A stretch of DNA of 64,000 nucleotides, taken from NCBI GenBank assembly GCA_021155045.1, contig JAJNQB010000006.1, forward strand, positions 186,001 to 250,000, given 5' to 3'. A program made the translations under genes and the position numbers. Positions 28,298 to 37,101 of the stretch are shown here, piece after piece. The notes under the pieces are model-generated. The model had not been told where the DNA came from. It did no database searches and was given only the letters and a program-made list of their open reading frames with translations. Origin of the DNA: Arcticibacter sp. (GTDB taxonomy: Bacteria > Bacteroidota > Bacteroidia > 2-12-FULL-35-15). Numbering within the stretch: position 1 is the first letter of the stretch; every line of letters begins with the position of its first letter.

Positions 28298-28645
28298 ATG
28301 GCAATAAAAATAACTGACGATTGCATTAACTGTGGAGCATGCGAACCAGAATGCCCGAATGGTGCAATTTATGAAAATGCTGGAGAGTGGAGATTCTCTG
28401 ACAAAACTGGAATTTCTGGGAGTTTTACTTCAAAAAGTGGAATTACATCTGATGCAGATGATGCACATTCTGCTATTTCAGATGATTACTACTATATAGT
28501 ACCCGATAAGTGTACCGAATGTGTTGGTTTTCATGATACTCCTCAATGTGCTTCTGTTTGCCCTGTCGATTGTTGTGTCAATGATCCAGATATAGTTGAA
28601 TCACAAGAAGAACTCTTGGCGAAGAAAAGTGTTTTACATCCTTAA
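28298..28645 (+). CDS. fdx: Dicluster 4Fe-4S ferredoxin
   Basis: A 115-residue ferredoxin with two 4Fe-4S sites. The first is CINCGACEPECP at residues 9-20. The second is CTECVGFHDTPQCASVCPVDCC near residue 70 on, with the eight-residue loop between the second and third Cys seen in Allochromatium-type ferredoxins. The roughly 45-residue spacer between the two sites fits the form I associate with Bacteroidota. It is followed by korAB after 15 bases. It is the likely electron carrier from KorAB to benzoyl-CoA reductase, and possibly to complex I and HcrB (inference). Confidence 0.9.
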   Translation: MAIKITDDCINCGACEPECPNGAIYENAGEWRFSDKTGISGSFTSKSGITSDADDAHSAISDDYYYIVPDKCTECVGFHDTPQCASVCPVDCCVNDPDIVESQEELLAKKSVLHP

Positions 28646-28660
28646 ACCAACGTTAATAAA

Positions 28661-30541
28661 ATGGAGAACACAAAAACAAAACTTGATACACCTTCTGTTT
28701 CAATCGTTGAAACGGAGAGTGTTGTAATTCGTTTTTCGGGCGATTCTGGTGATGGAATGCAATTAACAGGAATGCAATTTACAGATACTACCGCATTGCT
28801 TGGAAATGATTTGAGTACTTTTCCAGACTATCCTTCTGAAATTAGAGCTCCAATTGGAACTATTGCAGGGGTGTCTGGATTTCAAGTACATTTTGGGAGT
28901 AAAGAAATATTTACTCCAGGAGACCATTACGATGTTTTGGTAGCAATGAATGCAGCAGCTTTAAAAGTAGATCTCCCTCGACTAAAAAAAGGAGGAATAG
29001 TTATTGTTAATAGTGCTGGATTTGATAAAAAAAATTTAGCGTTAGCTCAATATAAGGAAGCTGAAAACCCTTTAGAAGATAATACACTAAATAATTTTAT
29101 TGTACATAAAATAGATATTACAAAACTTACGAAAGAATGTTTGTCTGGAAGTGGTTTAGGAGCAAAAGAAATTGAACGTTCTAAAAATATGTTTGTTTTA
29201 GGGCTTTTATTTTGGATGTTTGATAAATCAATGGATTCTACTATAAAATTTATTGAAGAAAAATTTTCTAAAAAACTTGAAATTGCCGAAGCAAATTTAA
29301 AAACATTAAAAGCAGGATGGGATTTTGGGGAAAACACCGAAATATTTAATACTCGATATAAAGTTAATGCAGCCAACCTAACCAAAGGGAATTACAGAAA
29401 TATTACAGGAAATCATGCAGCAGCTATAGGACTTGTTGCGGCTGCTGAAAAATCTGGCTTACCTCTTTTTTTAGGTTCTTATCCTATAACACCAGCCACA
29501 GATATTCTTCATGAATTATCAAAATATAAAGCAAACAATGTAAAAACGTTTCAAGCGGAAGACGAAATTGCAGGTGTTTGTTCTGCGATAGGAGCTTCTT
29601 ATGCTGGTAATTTAGCAATTACTACAACATCAGGACCAGGTATGGCACTTAAAACCGAAGCACTTGGATTGGCAACTATGCTTGAGATACCTTTAATTGT
29701 AATTAATGTTCAACGAGGAGGTCCTTCTACAGGGCTGCCAACCAAAACCGAACAAGCAGATTTATTAATGGCTATGCATGGAAGACATGGAGAAGCGCCA
29801 CTGCCAATATTGGCTGCTATTTCTCCTTCTGATTGTTTTAATATGACTTTTGAAGCTTGTCGAATTGCCGTTGAACACATGACTCCTGTAATATTATTAA
29901 CAGATGGATACATCGCGAACGGTTCCGAACCCTGGAAATATCCTAGCGAAGACCAATTGAAAACAATTAAAATTTCTTTTCTAGATAAACCAAATGGACC
30001 AGAAAACACATTGTTGCCATATAAACGTAACGAAAATTTTGTTCGACCCTGGATTAAACCTGGAACAAAAGGTTTAGAACACAGAATTGGAGGTCTTGAA
30101 AAACAAGACGAAACAGGAAACGTATCTTATGATGCACTCAATCATGAAAAAATGATCCAGTTACGCGCAGCAAAAATTAAAAAAATTGAAGATGATATTC
30201 CTCTAGCAAAAGTTGATTCGGGAAATGAAAAATCGAAATTATTAATACTTGGGTGGGGTTCTACATACGGTGCTATAAAAACAGCCGTGAGAGAATCAAT
30301 TTCTGAAGGATACGATGTAGCCCATGTACATTTACAATATATTAATCCTTTCCCAAAAAATTTAGGAGAACTATTAAAAGGGTTTGATAAAATATTAATA
30401 CCAGAAATGAACTGTGGACAATTATTACAATTAATTAGGTCAAAATATTTAGTATCAGCTGTAGGCTTGCCAAAAGTACAAGGATTACCCTATACAACTC
30501 TTGAGTTAAAAGCAAAAATAGCTGAATTATTAAAAAAATAA
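28661..30541 (+). CDS. korA: 2-oxoacid:ferredoxin oxidoreductase, alpha (gamma-alpha fusion)
   Basis: A 626-residue chain with the gamma domain first (about 20-210, including the FSGDSGDGMQLTG loop) and the pyrimidine-binding alpha domain after it (about 240-620, with GSYPITPATDILHELS and QRGGPSTGLPTKTEQADLL). With KorB it oxidises a 2-oxoacid with CoA and reduces ferredoxin. In Thauera aromatica the 2-oxoglutarate enzyme encoded by korAB, next to the bcr genes, is the donor for benzoyl-CoA reductase. The same pairing here suggests that role. However, this fused KorA is also a normal TCA-cycle enzyme in Bacteroidota. Confidence 0.9.
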   Translation: MENTKTKLDTPSVSIVETESVVIRFSGDSGDGMQLTGMQFTDTTALLGNDLSTFPDYPSEIRAPIGTIAGVSGFQVHFGSKEIFTPGDHYDVLVAMNAAALKVDLPRLKKGGIVIVNSAGFDKKNLALAQYKEAENPLEDNTLNNFIVHKIDITKLTKECLSGSGLGAKEIERSKNMFVLGLLFWMFDKSMDSTIKFIEEKFSKKLEIAEANLKTLKAGWDFGENTEIFNTRYKVNAANLTKGNYRNITGNHAAAIGLVAAAEKSGLPLFLGSYPITPATDILHELSKYKANNVKTFQAEDEIAGVCSAIGASYAGNLAITTTSGPGMALKTEALGLATMLEIPLIVINVQRGGPSTGLPTKTEQADLLMAMHGRHGEAPLPILAAISPSDCFNMTFEACRIAVEHMTPVILLTDGYIANGSEPWKYPSEDQLKTIKISFLDKPNGPENTLLPYKRNENFVRPWIKPGTKGLEHRIGGLEKQDETGNVSYDALNHEKMIQLRAAKIKKIEDDIPLAKVDSGNEKSKLLILGWGSTYGAIKTAVRESISEGYDVAHVHLQYINPFPKNLGELLKGFDKILIPEMNCGQLLQLIRSKYLVSAVGLPKVQGLPYTTLELKAKIAELLKK

Positions 30542-30544
30542 AAA

Positions 30545-31576
30545 ATGGATACAGCAATAGATCAAACAAAAATAACTTCGAAAGATTTTGCTTCAGATCA
30601 GGATATAAAATGGTGTCCCGGTTGTGGCGATTATTCTATCCTTAAACAAGTTCAAACAGTATTTCCGGATCTTGGAATTTCAAAAGAAAAATTTGTTTTC
30701 ATTTCTGGAATAGGTTGTTCTTCTCGATTTACATATTATATGAATACCTATGGAATGCACAGCATCCATGGAAGAGCAGCAGCAATAGCCTCAGGAGTAA
30801 AGGCAGCAAACCCTGACTTAAGCGTTTGGGTAATATCTGGAGATGGAGATGCTCTTTCAATTGGAGGAAATCATTTTATCCATACCATGCGTAAAAATTT
30901 TGATTTGAATTATTTAGTTTTTAATAATCAGATATACAGTTTAACAAAAGGACAATATTCGCCAACATCAGAAAAAGGAAAAGTAACAAAAACAACACCT
31001 TATGGTTCAATTGAAGAACCTTTTAATCCTTCTGAGTTAGCACTAGGAGCAAAAGCTTCGTTTGTGGCTCGAACTCTTGATCGTGACCCAAAACACATGC
31101 AAGCTGTTTTAAAAAGAGCACATTATTTTAAAGGAACCTCTTTTGTTGAGGTATATCAAAATTGTCCTGTTTTTAACGATGCTGCATTTTTTGCCTATTC
31201 GGATAAAGAAACAAAAAAGGAAGAAGCATTATTTGTTGAACATGGAAAACCATTAATTTTTGGGCAAGACGAAGATAAAGCAATTCGTATTGATGGACTT
31301 ACTCCTGTTATTGTAAATATTAAACAAGATAATATTTCACCAAATGATCTTTGGATACATGATGAAAAAGATAAAACAAAAGCTAATTTGTTAGCTCGTT
31401 TTTTTGATACAGACTTTAACGATGTATCATTTCCTCGCCCGTTTGGAATTCTTTATGCAAATGAAAGATCGGTTTATGAAGAAGGAATGGTTAATCAGAT
31501 TGAGGATGCATATTCAAAAAAAGGAAAAACTCCTCTCAATAAAATATTATCAGGAGATAAAACTTGGTCAATTTAA
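30545..31576 (+). CDS. korB: 2-oxoacid:ferredoxin oxidoreductase, beta (TPP)
   Basis: A 343-residue TPP-binding beta subunit. KWCPGCGDYSILK, GIGCSSRFTYYMNTYGMHSIHGRAAAIASG and SGDGDALSIGGNHFIHTMRKN show the TPP and cluster-binding parts. It follows korA after 3 bases, and the third hemerythrin gene follows after 6. 2-Oxoglutarate as substrate is inferred from the 2-subunit form and the neighbourhood. Confidence 0.9.
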   Translation: MDTAIDQTKITSKDFASDQDIKWCPGCGDYSILKQVQTVFPDLGISKEKFVFISGIGCSSRFTYYMNTYGMHSIHGRAAAIASGVKAANPDLSVWVISGDGDALSIGGNHFIHTMRKNFDLNYLVFNNQIYSLTKGQYSPTSEKGKVTKTTPYGSIEEPFNPSELALGAKASFVARTLDRDPKHMQAVLKRAHYFKGTSFVEVYQNCPVFNDAAFFAYSDKETKKEEALFVEHGKPLIFGQDEDKAIRIDGLTPVIVNIKQDNISPNDLWIHDEKDKTKANLLARFFDTDFNDVSFPRPFGILYANERSVYEEGMVNQIEDAYSKKGKTPLNKILSGDKTWSI

Positions 31577-31582
31577 TCTATT

Positions 31583-32101
31583 ATGAATAATCCAATAGAT
31601 GTACTTTTATGTGAGCACGAAATTATTTTATGTGCTATAAAAAAAACGCTGCTATTCGAACCATTAATTGAGAATGATAAAACTATGTTTAAAGCAGAGT
31701 TAAAAAAAATGATTGTTTTTTTTAGAAATTATGCAGACAAGTACCATCATGCAAAAGAAGAAGATATTTTATTTCCAGAGATGAACAAGAAAAATGAAAT
31801 ACTTTCAGATGGCGTTATTAAAGAAATGTTCGACAATCATGAAAATTTTAGAGAACATTTATTACAGGTAGAGTTATTTTTAAAAGATAACGAATTTAAA
31901 ATGGCATTTAGTGAATTCGAAAAATACGCATCAGCTTTGAAAGATCATATTGCAGTAGAAAATGAAGAGGTTTTTCAAATAGCAGAAACTCTATTTGACG
32001 AGCGTGAATTAGAAAAAATTTATTTCAAATTTATGGATAGCGATTCAGAAATAGGGAGCGAGGAAAAGTTACAATTTGAAAATGACATAGCGAATACCTG
32101 A
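31583..32101 (+). CDS. Hemerythrin-like (HHE) domain protein, third copy
   Basis: A 172-residue hemerythrin-like protein, related to the two copies after hcrB. Ligands: CEHEIIL (near residue 11), YHHAKEEDILFPEM in helix 2, NHENFREH in helix 3 and DHIAVENEEV in helix 4. It is 6 bases after korB and clearly in its operon. A link to keeping KorAB or ferredoxin safe from O2 or NO is an inference from context. Confidence 0.82.
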   Translation: MNNPIDVLLCEHEIILCAIKKTLLFEPLIENDKTMFKAELKKMIVFFRNYADKYHHAKEEDILFPEMNKKNEILSDGVIKEMFDNHENFREHLLQVELFLKDNEFKMAFSEFEKYASALKDHIAVENEEVFQIAETLFDERELEKIYFKFMDSDSEIGSEEKLQFENDIANT

Positions 32102-32135
32102 TTTTATTTATTTCATATTTTATTTATTACTTTCC

Positions 32136-32876
32136 TTAAATTCCGGCACCAATACTTTTTCCACCATCAACGTAAAGAGTTTGTCCTGTTATAAAGTTTG
32201 TATTTTCAGATGCTAAAAACAAAGCTGTGTTGGCAACATCATTTGGATGTCCCATTGTTTTTGTTGGTTGAGCTTCGATTAATTTTTGTAAGACATCTTT
32301 TTCAAGTTTTTGAGTAAGAGGAGTATCTATTAATCCAGGAGCAATAGCATTTACTAAAATATTATATTTTCCAAGTTCTAAAGCTAAAACTCTTGTTAGT
32401 CCAATAACTCCTGCCTTTGATGCTGAGTAATTTGATTGTCCTCTATTGCCTAGCCAAGCACGAGAAGCAATATTAATTATTCTCCCATTGTTTTGTTGCT
32501 TCATTATTTTTGCTACTTCTTTACACATTAACCATGTGCCTTTTAAATTAATATCCATCACTAAATCAAAATCTTCAATAGGCATATTCCAAATCATATT
32601 ATCCCGAATGATACCAGCATTATTTACCAAAACATCAACTTGCTTATAGGTGCTTTGTATCATTTTAAAAAGATTAATAACATCTGTTTCGTTTGAAATA
32701 TCTGTTTTTTGGAAATTAACATTGTCGTTACCAAATTCAGAAATAAGCAATAATCCCGATGTGGAATCAATATCAATCGCAATAACAAAATAATTTTCAG
32801 AAATAAATTTTTCAACAATAGCTTTTCCAATTCCTTTTGCAGCTCCTGTTATTATTGCAATTTTTATTTTTTTCAT
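32136..32876 (-). CDS. SDR-family dehydrogenase (FabG-like)
   Basis: A 246-residue short-chain dehydrogenase/reductase. TGAAKGIGKA (residues 10-19) binds the nucleotide, NNAGIIRDN lies near 88, and the catalytic Ser-Tyr-Lys is set by NIASRAWLGNRGQSNYSASKAG. An Asp at the end of strand 2 (AIDID) favours NAD(H). It could oxidise a 3-hydroxyacyl-CoA of the benzoyl-CoA lower pathway, or act in fatty acid or PHA metabolism. It is 69 bases downstream of xdhC on the same strand, so membership of that transcript is possible. Confidence 0.85.
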   Translation of the reverse strand: MKKIKIAIITGAAKGIGKAIVEKFISENYFVIAIDIDSTSGLLLISEFGNDNVNFQKTDISNETDVINLFKMIQSTYKQVDVLVNNAGIIRDNMIWNMPIEDFDLVMDINLKGTWLMCKEVAKIMKQQNNGRIINIASRAWLGNRGQSNYSASKAGVIGLTRVLALELGKYNILVNAIAPGLIDTPLTQKLEKDVLQKLIEAQPTKTMGHPNDVANTALFLASENTNFITGQTLYVDGGKSIGAGI

Positions 32877-32945
32877 AATTTATTGGCTGTTTTTTAAGAT
32901 TTATTCTAAAATAATTTACGCGCTCATTTCGCAAATAAAACAAGA

Positions 32946-33716
32946 TTATAATTTAGCTTTATTTTTCGTTTGAATGATTTTTGCTAAAATACTTATAGCA
33001 ATTTCTTCAGGGGTTTCAGAATTAATATTTAAACCTATTGGCATATCAATAGTGTTAAGTTTGTCAAAAGAACAAATGTTTGCATCCAAAAATATTTTTT
33101 TTGTCATTTCAATTTTTCGGATACTGCCAATCATACCAATATAAGCGTTTGTTTTTTTTATACAACTAGCAAGAATATCCCTATCCAAAGGATGATTGTA
33201 TGTCAGAATACAAACATAAGTATCATTATCAAAAGGCAAAATTTCAAGAGCTTTGTCAAAAGATAAATTCATTTTATTTACTGACCACCTATTGTCAAAT
33301 TTATCGATATACTCTTTTCGGTCATCAATTAAAAAAATTTCAAAATCAAAGTCAATAGCAATTTTTGCTAATGCCGTTCCTGTATGTCCTGCTCCAAAAA
33401 TATAAAGTTTCTTTTTCTTCATAATAGGTTCTATGTAAATATCCATTGTTCCTCCACAGCACATGTTGTGTTGATGAAGTAAATCGTGTCGAAACAATTT
33501 GGCTTCTTTTTTAACTAAAACTTCTATTGCATTTTCAATAACTTTTTTTTCAATTTCTCCACCTCCAATACTTCCATGTGTATTTCCATTTTTGCATACA
33601 ATCATTTTAGCGCCAGATTTTCTTGGTGTTGAGCCTTTTGTATTAACAACAATACAAATAGCTAAATCGCAATCTTCTTGTTCTAGTATTTTTTCTATAT
33701 CAAAATAATGTTTCAA
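32946..33716 (-). CDS. xdhC: XdhC/CoxI-family Mo-cofactor insertion protein
   Basis: A 256-residue protein. The XdhC N-domain has TKGSTPRKSGAKMIV and HGSIGGGEIEKKVIENA with a MCCGG motif near residue 87. The C-terminal Rossmann domain has FGAGHTGTALAKIA. XdhC-type chaperones deliver sulfurated molybdenum cofactor to enzymes of the xanthine oxidase family. The only such enzyme in the window is the Hcr pair, so that is the likely client. The frame begins with TTG (33716) and overlaps mocA by 17 bases; there is no early ATG. Confidence 0.86.
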   Translation of the reverse strand: MKHYFDIEKILEQEDCDLAICIVVNTKGSTPRKSGAKMIVCKNGNTHGSIGGGEIEKKVIENAIEVLVKKEAKLFRHDLLHQHNMCCGGTMDIYIEPIMKKKKLYIFGAGHTGTALAKIAIDFDFEIFLIDDRKEYIDKFDNRWSVNKMNLSFDKALEILPFDNDTYVCILTYNHPLDRDILASCIKKTNAYIGMIGSIRKIEMTKKIFLDANICSFDKLNTIDMPIGLNINSETPEEIAISILAKIIQTKNKAKL

Positions 33717-34314
33717 ACCCGAATCTTTTTTTATTCATAATATATTTTTCAAAATCATCTGGTGTATTTATGTTTAAGGTTACATCAATATCTTTGATAG
33801 GAACTAATTTTTTATGAAATTTTTTAAGTTCATCTTTTAAAATCCAATTAAAATTTTCTTTTTTTATCAAATACTCAATTATTGTTTTGCTAATCAAAAT
33901 CGGATGCCCTGCTTTATTTTTATGTACTGGAACCACATATGAATTTTCTGAAATACTTTTTTTCATCACAATAAGCAGTTCTTCTGATATTTCTGGATTA
34001 TCAACATTCTGAATAAAGCATGAATTACAATCTTCTATTTGTTTTAACCCTAGGTAAATAGAATACGACCGACCTAAATCAGGAAAATTATTTTGAATTA
34101 GAGTAGCTTTCTTTTGCAGTGTTCTAATATTTTTTAGCCATTTATTTTGAAATAAATTTTGATTAAGAATTATTACCTTTTTTTTAATATCAACAGAAGA
34201 GTATGTATTTAAGTTGTTTTCAAGAATCATAGAATTGTCAATTTTCAAAAACGCTTTTGGATAATTCATTCGACAAGAATTTCCTCCACCTAGAAAAATA
34301 ACTGCTGTTTCCAT
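33700..34314 (-). CDS. mocA: MobA/MocA-like molybdenum cofactor nucleotidyltransferase
   Basis: A 204-residue NTP transferase. The N-terminal FLGGGNSCRMNYPKAFLKID is the nucleotide-binding loop of the MobA/MocA group, and QNVDNPEIS and HPILIS are further family positions. MocA makes molybdopterin cytosine dinucleotide, the form used by bacterial xanthine oxidase family enzymes. It is the first gene of the minus-strand unit mocA-xdhC(-SDR), divergent from bcr. Guanylyl transfer (MobA) cannot be ruled out, but context favours MocA. Confidence 0.8.
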   Translation of the reverse strand: METAVIFLGGGNSCRMNYPKAFLKIDNSMILENNLNTYSSVDIKKKVIILNQNLFQNKWLKNIRTLQKKATLIQNNFPDLGRSYSIYLGLKQIEDCNSCFIQNVDNPEISEELLIVMKKSISENSYVVPVHKNKAGHPILISKTIIEYLIKKENFNWILKDELKKFHKKLVPIKDIDVTLNINTPDDFEKYIMNKKRFGFETLF

Positions 34315-34563
34315 TTAATACCTTGGCGAAGTTAATTAGTATCTAGCCCAAAAGCTATGATGTCAATCATATAGTCATATTCTGTAATTATGCCATCAAC
34401 TTGTTTAAGTAAAGTATTCTGATTATGTAGATGAAATTTTAAAAACAATGAGCCATTTTATTGGCGGTAATGTATGACCTTAGTCATTGTTTAAGGCTTT
34501 TTCTAAAAGTATTTTTGTTAGAGAAAAAACACTATTAAAATGAAATTATATCAATAAATTAGA
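34315..34563. other. Divergent promoter region between mocA and bcrC
   Basis: This 249-base gap holds no gene. Its right half carries the bcr dyad and promoter, described separately. On the mocA side I see no convincing -7 element at the matching distance. Whether the dyad also acts on mocA is open. Confidence 0.5.
34473..34517 (+). promoter_or_regulatory. FNR/CRP-like dyad and promoter for the bcr operon
   Basis: The dyad TGAC-CTTA-GTCA at 34475-34486 runs directly into TTGTTT (34487-34492), a fair -33 element. A perfect -7 element TATTTTTG (TAnnTTTG) ends at 34517, 36.5 bp from the dyad centre. The start of transcription would be near 34522 and the dyad near -41, the position of class II activators of the CRP/FNR family. 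The bcrC ATG is 42 bases downstream of that start. Confidence 0.6.
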
Positions 34564-35748
34564 ATGAAAAATTTAAATGAAATTATTCAGGAATGTAAAC
34601 AGATTGCTTTTGACCTGAACTTTACTAAAGCACACACATGGAAAGATGCAAAAGAAGGAAGAGTAATAGTAGGATATATGCCTATTTATTTCCCACGCGA
34701 AATAATTCATGCAGCAGGAGGCTTGCCAGTAGCCATTTTTGGCGGAGGCGACCGAAAACAGATTATCAAAGGCGATGCGTATTACCAATCTTACATCTGT
34801 CATATTCCAAGAAGCATAATGGAGTTAGCACTCGACAAACATATGGAACATTTTGATGGCTTTATTTTCCCTTCAATATGCGATGTAATTCGTAATCTTT
34901 CTGGAATTTTTAAACAACAAAAAATTGGAAAATTTGTAAAGTATATGGATTTTCCTCAAAACTTTTTACCACAAATAGGTGGTATATTTTATCAACAAGA
35001 AATGCAACATGTTCTTGAATACATTAAAGAAATTAATGGTATTGAAGTTACTACGGAACAATTAAATCATTCTATTGATTTGTATAATAAAAACAGACAA
35101 ATGATAGAATTCATTTATGACATTCGTCAAGAATACCCATGGAGATTATCAATAGAAGATGTTTATCATATTATAAGAGCAGGAACTCAAATACCTGTTG
35201 AAGAGCACAATGAAATCCTTGCTCAAATTTGCGAGCATATAGAAAAAAATATTGGCACGCCTCAAGATAAAGTAAAGGTTTTAATCTCAGGAGCATTCTG
35301 CGAACAACCAGCGATTGGTTTAATTAAAGCAATTGAAGAGGCAGGATGTTATGTAGTAGATGATGATTATATGTTGGGATCAAGAATGATTATTGGTGAT
35401 ATTGATGCTACTAGCAAAAATCCATTAGAAGCGATTTCTAATTCATATATCCAACAAAGTCAATACTCATCTTCTATATATGACGTTCATAATCCAAAAG
35501 AGTATCGTTTGGCAAAAATAGTAGAAAGAAGAAAAGCAGATGGAGTCATCTTTGCGTCAGCAAGCTTTTGTGACCCAAGTTTATTGGATGCTCCAATATT
35601 TCAAAACGCATTTAACAAACTTGGAATTCGCTACATCGCTTTCCAATATAGTGAAAACATTAACCAGTATAAAGTAATCAAAGAACAAGTTGGAGCTTTT
35701 TCTGATTCCATAAAATTATGGGAAGACGAACCTGTTGTTGTTAAATAA
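34564..35748 (+). CDS. bcrC: Class I benzoyl-CoA reductase, subunit BcrC-like
   Basis: A 394-residue member of the 2-hydroxyacyl-CoA dehydratase D / benzoyl-CoA reductase family. It starts with a long helix and then GYMPIYFPREIIHAAGGLPVAIFGGGDRKQI, followed by SYICHIPRS. A FPSICDVIRN stretch and later AFCEQPAIG and SASFCDPSLLDAP supply further Cys for the substrate-reducing 4Fe-4S site. The length equals BcrC of Thauera (about 386). With BcrB it would form the part that binds benzoyl-CoA and dearomatises it to cyclohexa-1,5-diene-1-carbonyl-CoA. It is the first gene of the operon. Confidence 0.9.
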   Translation: MKNLNEIIQECKQIAFDLNFTKAHTWKDAKEGRVIVGYMPIYFPREIIHAAGGLPVAIFGGGDRKQIIKGDAYYQSYICHIPRSIMELALDKHMEHFDGFIFPSICDVIRNLSGIFKQQKIGKFVKYMDFPQNFLPQIGGIFYQQEMQHVLEYIKEINGIEVTTEQLNHSIDLYNKNRQMIEFIYDIRQEYPWRLSIEDVYHIIRAGTQIPVEEHNEILAQICEHIEKNIGTPQDKVKVLISGAFCEQPAIGLIKAIEEAGCYVVDDDYMLGSRMIIGDIDATSKNPLEAISNSYIQQSQYSSSIYDVHNPKEYRLAKIVERRKADGVIFASASFCDPSLLDAPIFQNAFNKLGIRYIAFQYSENINQYKVIKEQVGAFSDSIKLWEDEPVVVK

Positions 35749-35776
35749 AAAAATTGAGTCTAAAAAAACTAAAGAT

Positions 35777-37069
35777 ATGTCACAAGAAGCACAAAAAGAA
35801 AAAAGTATGATTCTACAAAAAGAAATGGTAGAAGGACTTTTTAATGATCTGGCAAATGTAAATGAAACAGGAAAAAAAGTGTGTTACACCTTTGTACCAG
35901 GCAATCTTTCAGAATTAATAAGAACATTTGATATGCTTCCAGTGTACCCGGAAATAAATGCATTACAAAGTGCAATGCGAAAAAAATCGGCAGGATACAT
36001 CAAAGAAGCGGAGAAAAATGCACATTCCGAAGATGTTTGTACCTACGTAAAATGCGATGTTGGTATGATGATGAAAGGTAATATTGGACCAACAGGGCAA
36101 AAAATTCCTGAACCTGATATATTATTATTAAGCTATACAGGTTGTTTTACTTTTTTAAAATGGTTTGAAACATTAAAACGTGAATATCCTAATGCTAAAG
36201 TAATCATGGTGCATACTCCTTATCAGGAAAATGCTAAAATGACACCAGAGATGATTCAGTATATGGTAAAACAATTTAAAGAAGAAGTGATTCCACAAAT
36301 GGAAGAAGTTACTGGGATTAAATTTGATGAAGCAAAATTAAAACGCCATTTGGAACTCTCTAGAGAAGCTGAAGATTGGATCGCAAAAATATTTGATACA
36401 ACCAAACATAAACCATCACCCATTGATGCATATTTTGCAGGGGTGTACTATATCGGTCCAATAAATATAGGGTTTAGAGGAACAATTCAAGCAGTAGAAT
36501 ATTACAAAGAACTTTATGCAGAAATTCAAGAACGTATTCGTTTAGGATTAGGTCCTATTACTCCTGAAGGAGAAATGAAAGAGGAGAAATACCGATTGGT
36601 AGTTGAAGGACCTCCAAACTGGACAAGTTTCAGAGAATTCTGGAAAATATTTTATGACATGGGAGCTGTAATAGTTGCTTCATCCTACACAAAAGTTGGT
36701 GGAGTATATGACATGGGATGGAGACATGACCCGGAACGTCCGTTAGAAGCACTTGCAGAATATTGTATGAATTGCTATACCAACTTAAACATACCACAAC
36801 GGATTGATTTGTTATCAAAATGTATTACCGACTATGCTGCTGATGGTTATATTACCAATTCAATTAAAAGCTGTAATTCTTTTTCTGCAGGTCAATTAGG
36901 CATGATGAGAGAAATAGAAGATAGACTAGAAATTCCGGTTGGATTCATCGAATCTGACTTAGTGGACCCACGCTACTTTTCATATTCAAATATAAAAAAC
37001 AGACTTGAATCTTATTTTCAAATGTTGGCACAACGAAAAATGATAAAAGAACAAGAAAAAGTATCATAA
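35777..37069 (+). CDS. bcrB: Class I benzoyl-CoA reductase, subunit BcrB-like
   Basis: A 430-residue partner of BcrC, from the same family. Cys-bearing motifs are KVCYTFVPGNLSELIR, EDVCTYVKCDVGMMMKG and YTGCFTFLKWFETL, then YCMNCYTN and SIKSCNSFSAGQLGMM. I start at ATG 35777; the frame reaches back to a TTG at 35735 inside bcrC, but the ATG gives the usual family length (about 434 in Thauera). BcrB and BcrC together hold the active-site cluster. It lies 28 bases after bcrC. Confidence 0.9.
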   Translation: MSQEAQKEKSMILQKEMVEGLFNDLANVNETGKKVCYTFVPGNLSELIRTFDMLPVYPEINALQSAMRKKSAGYIKEAEKNAHSEDVCTYVKCDVGMMMKGNIGPTGQKIPEPDILLLSYTGCFTFLKWFETLKREYPNAKVIMVHTPYQENAKMTPEMIQYMVKQFKEEVIPQMEEVTGIKFDEAKLKRHLELSREAEDWIAKIFDTTKHKPSPIDAYFAGVYYIGPINIGFRGTIQAVEYYKELYAEIQERIRLGLGPITPEGEMKEEKYRLVVEGPPNWTSFREFWKIFYDMGAVIVASSYTKVGGVYDMGWRHDPERPLEALAEYCMNCYTNLNIPQRIDLLSKCITDYAADGYITNSIKSCNSFSAGQLGMMREIEDRLEIPVGFIESDLVDPRYFSYSNIKNRLESYFQMLAQRKMIKEQEKVS

Positions 37070-37101
37070 CACATTTTTGAATCTATAAATCTAAAAAGAT
37101 C

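Noticed and set aside
34564..37069. Reading bcrC/bcrB as a 2-hydroxyglutaryl-CoA dehydratase
   Set aside because: Four subunits in bcrC-B-A-D order, with two different ATPases and with had, oah and dch nearby, are specific to benzoyl-CoA reductase.
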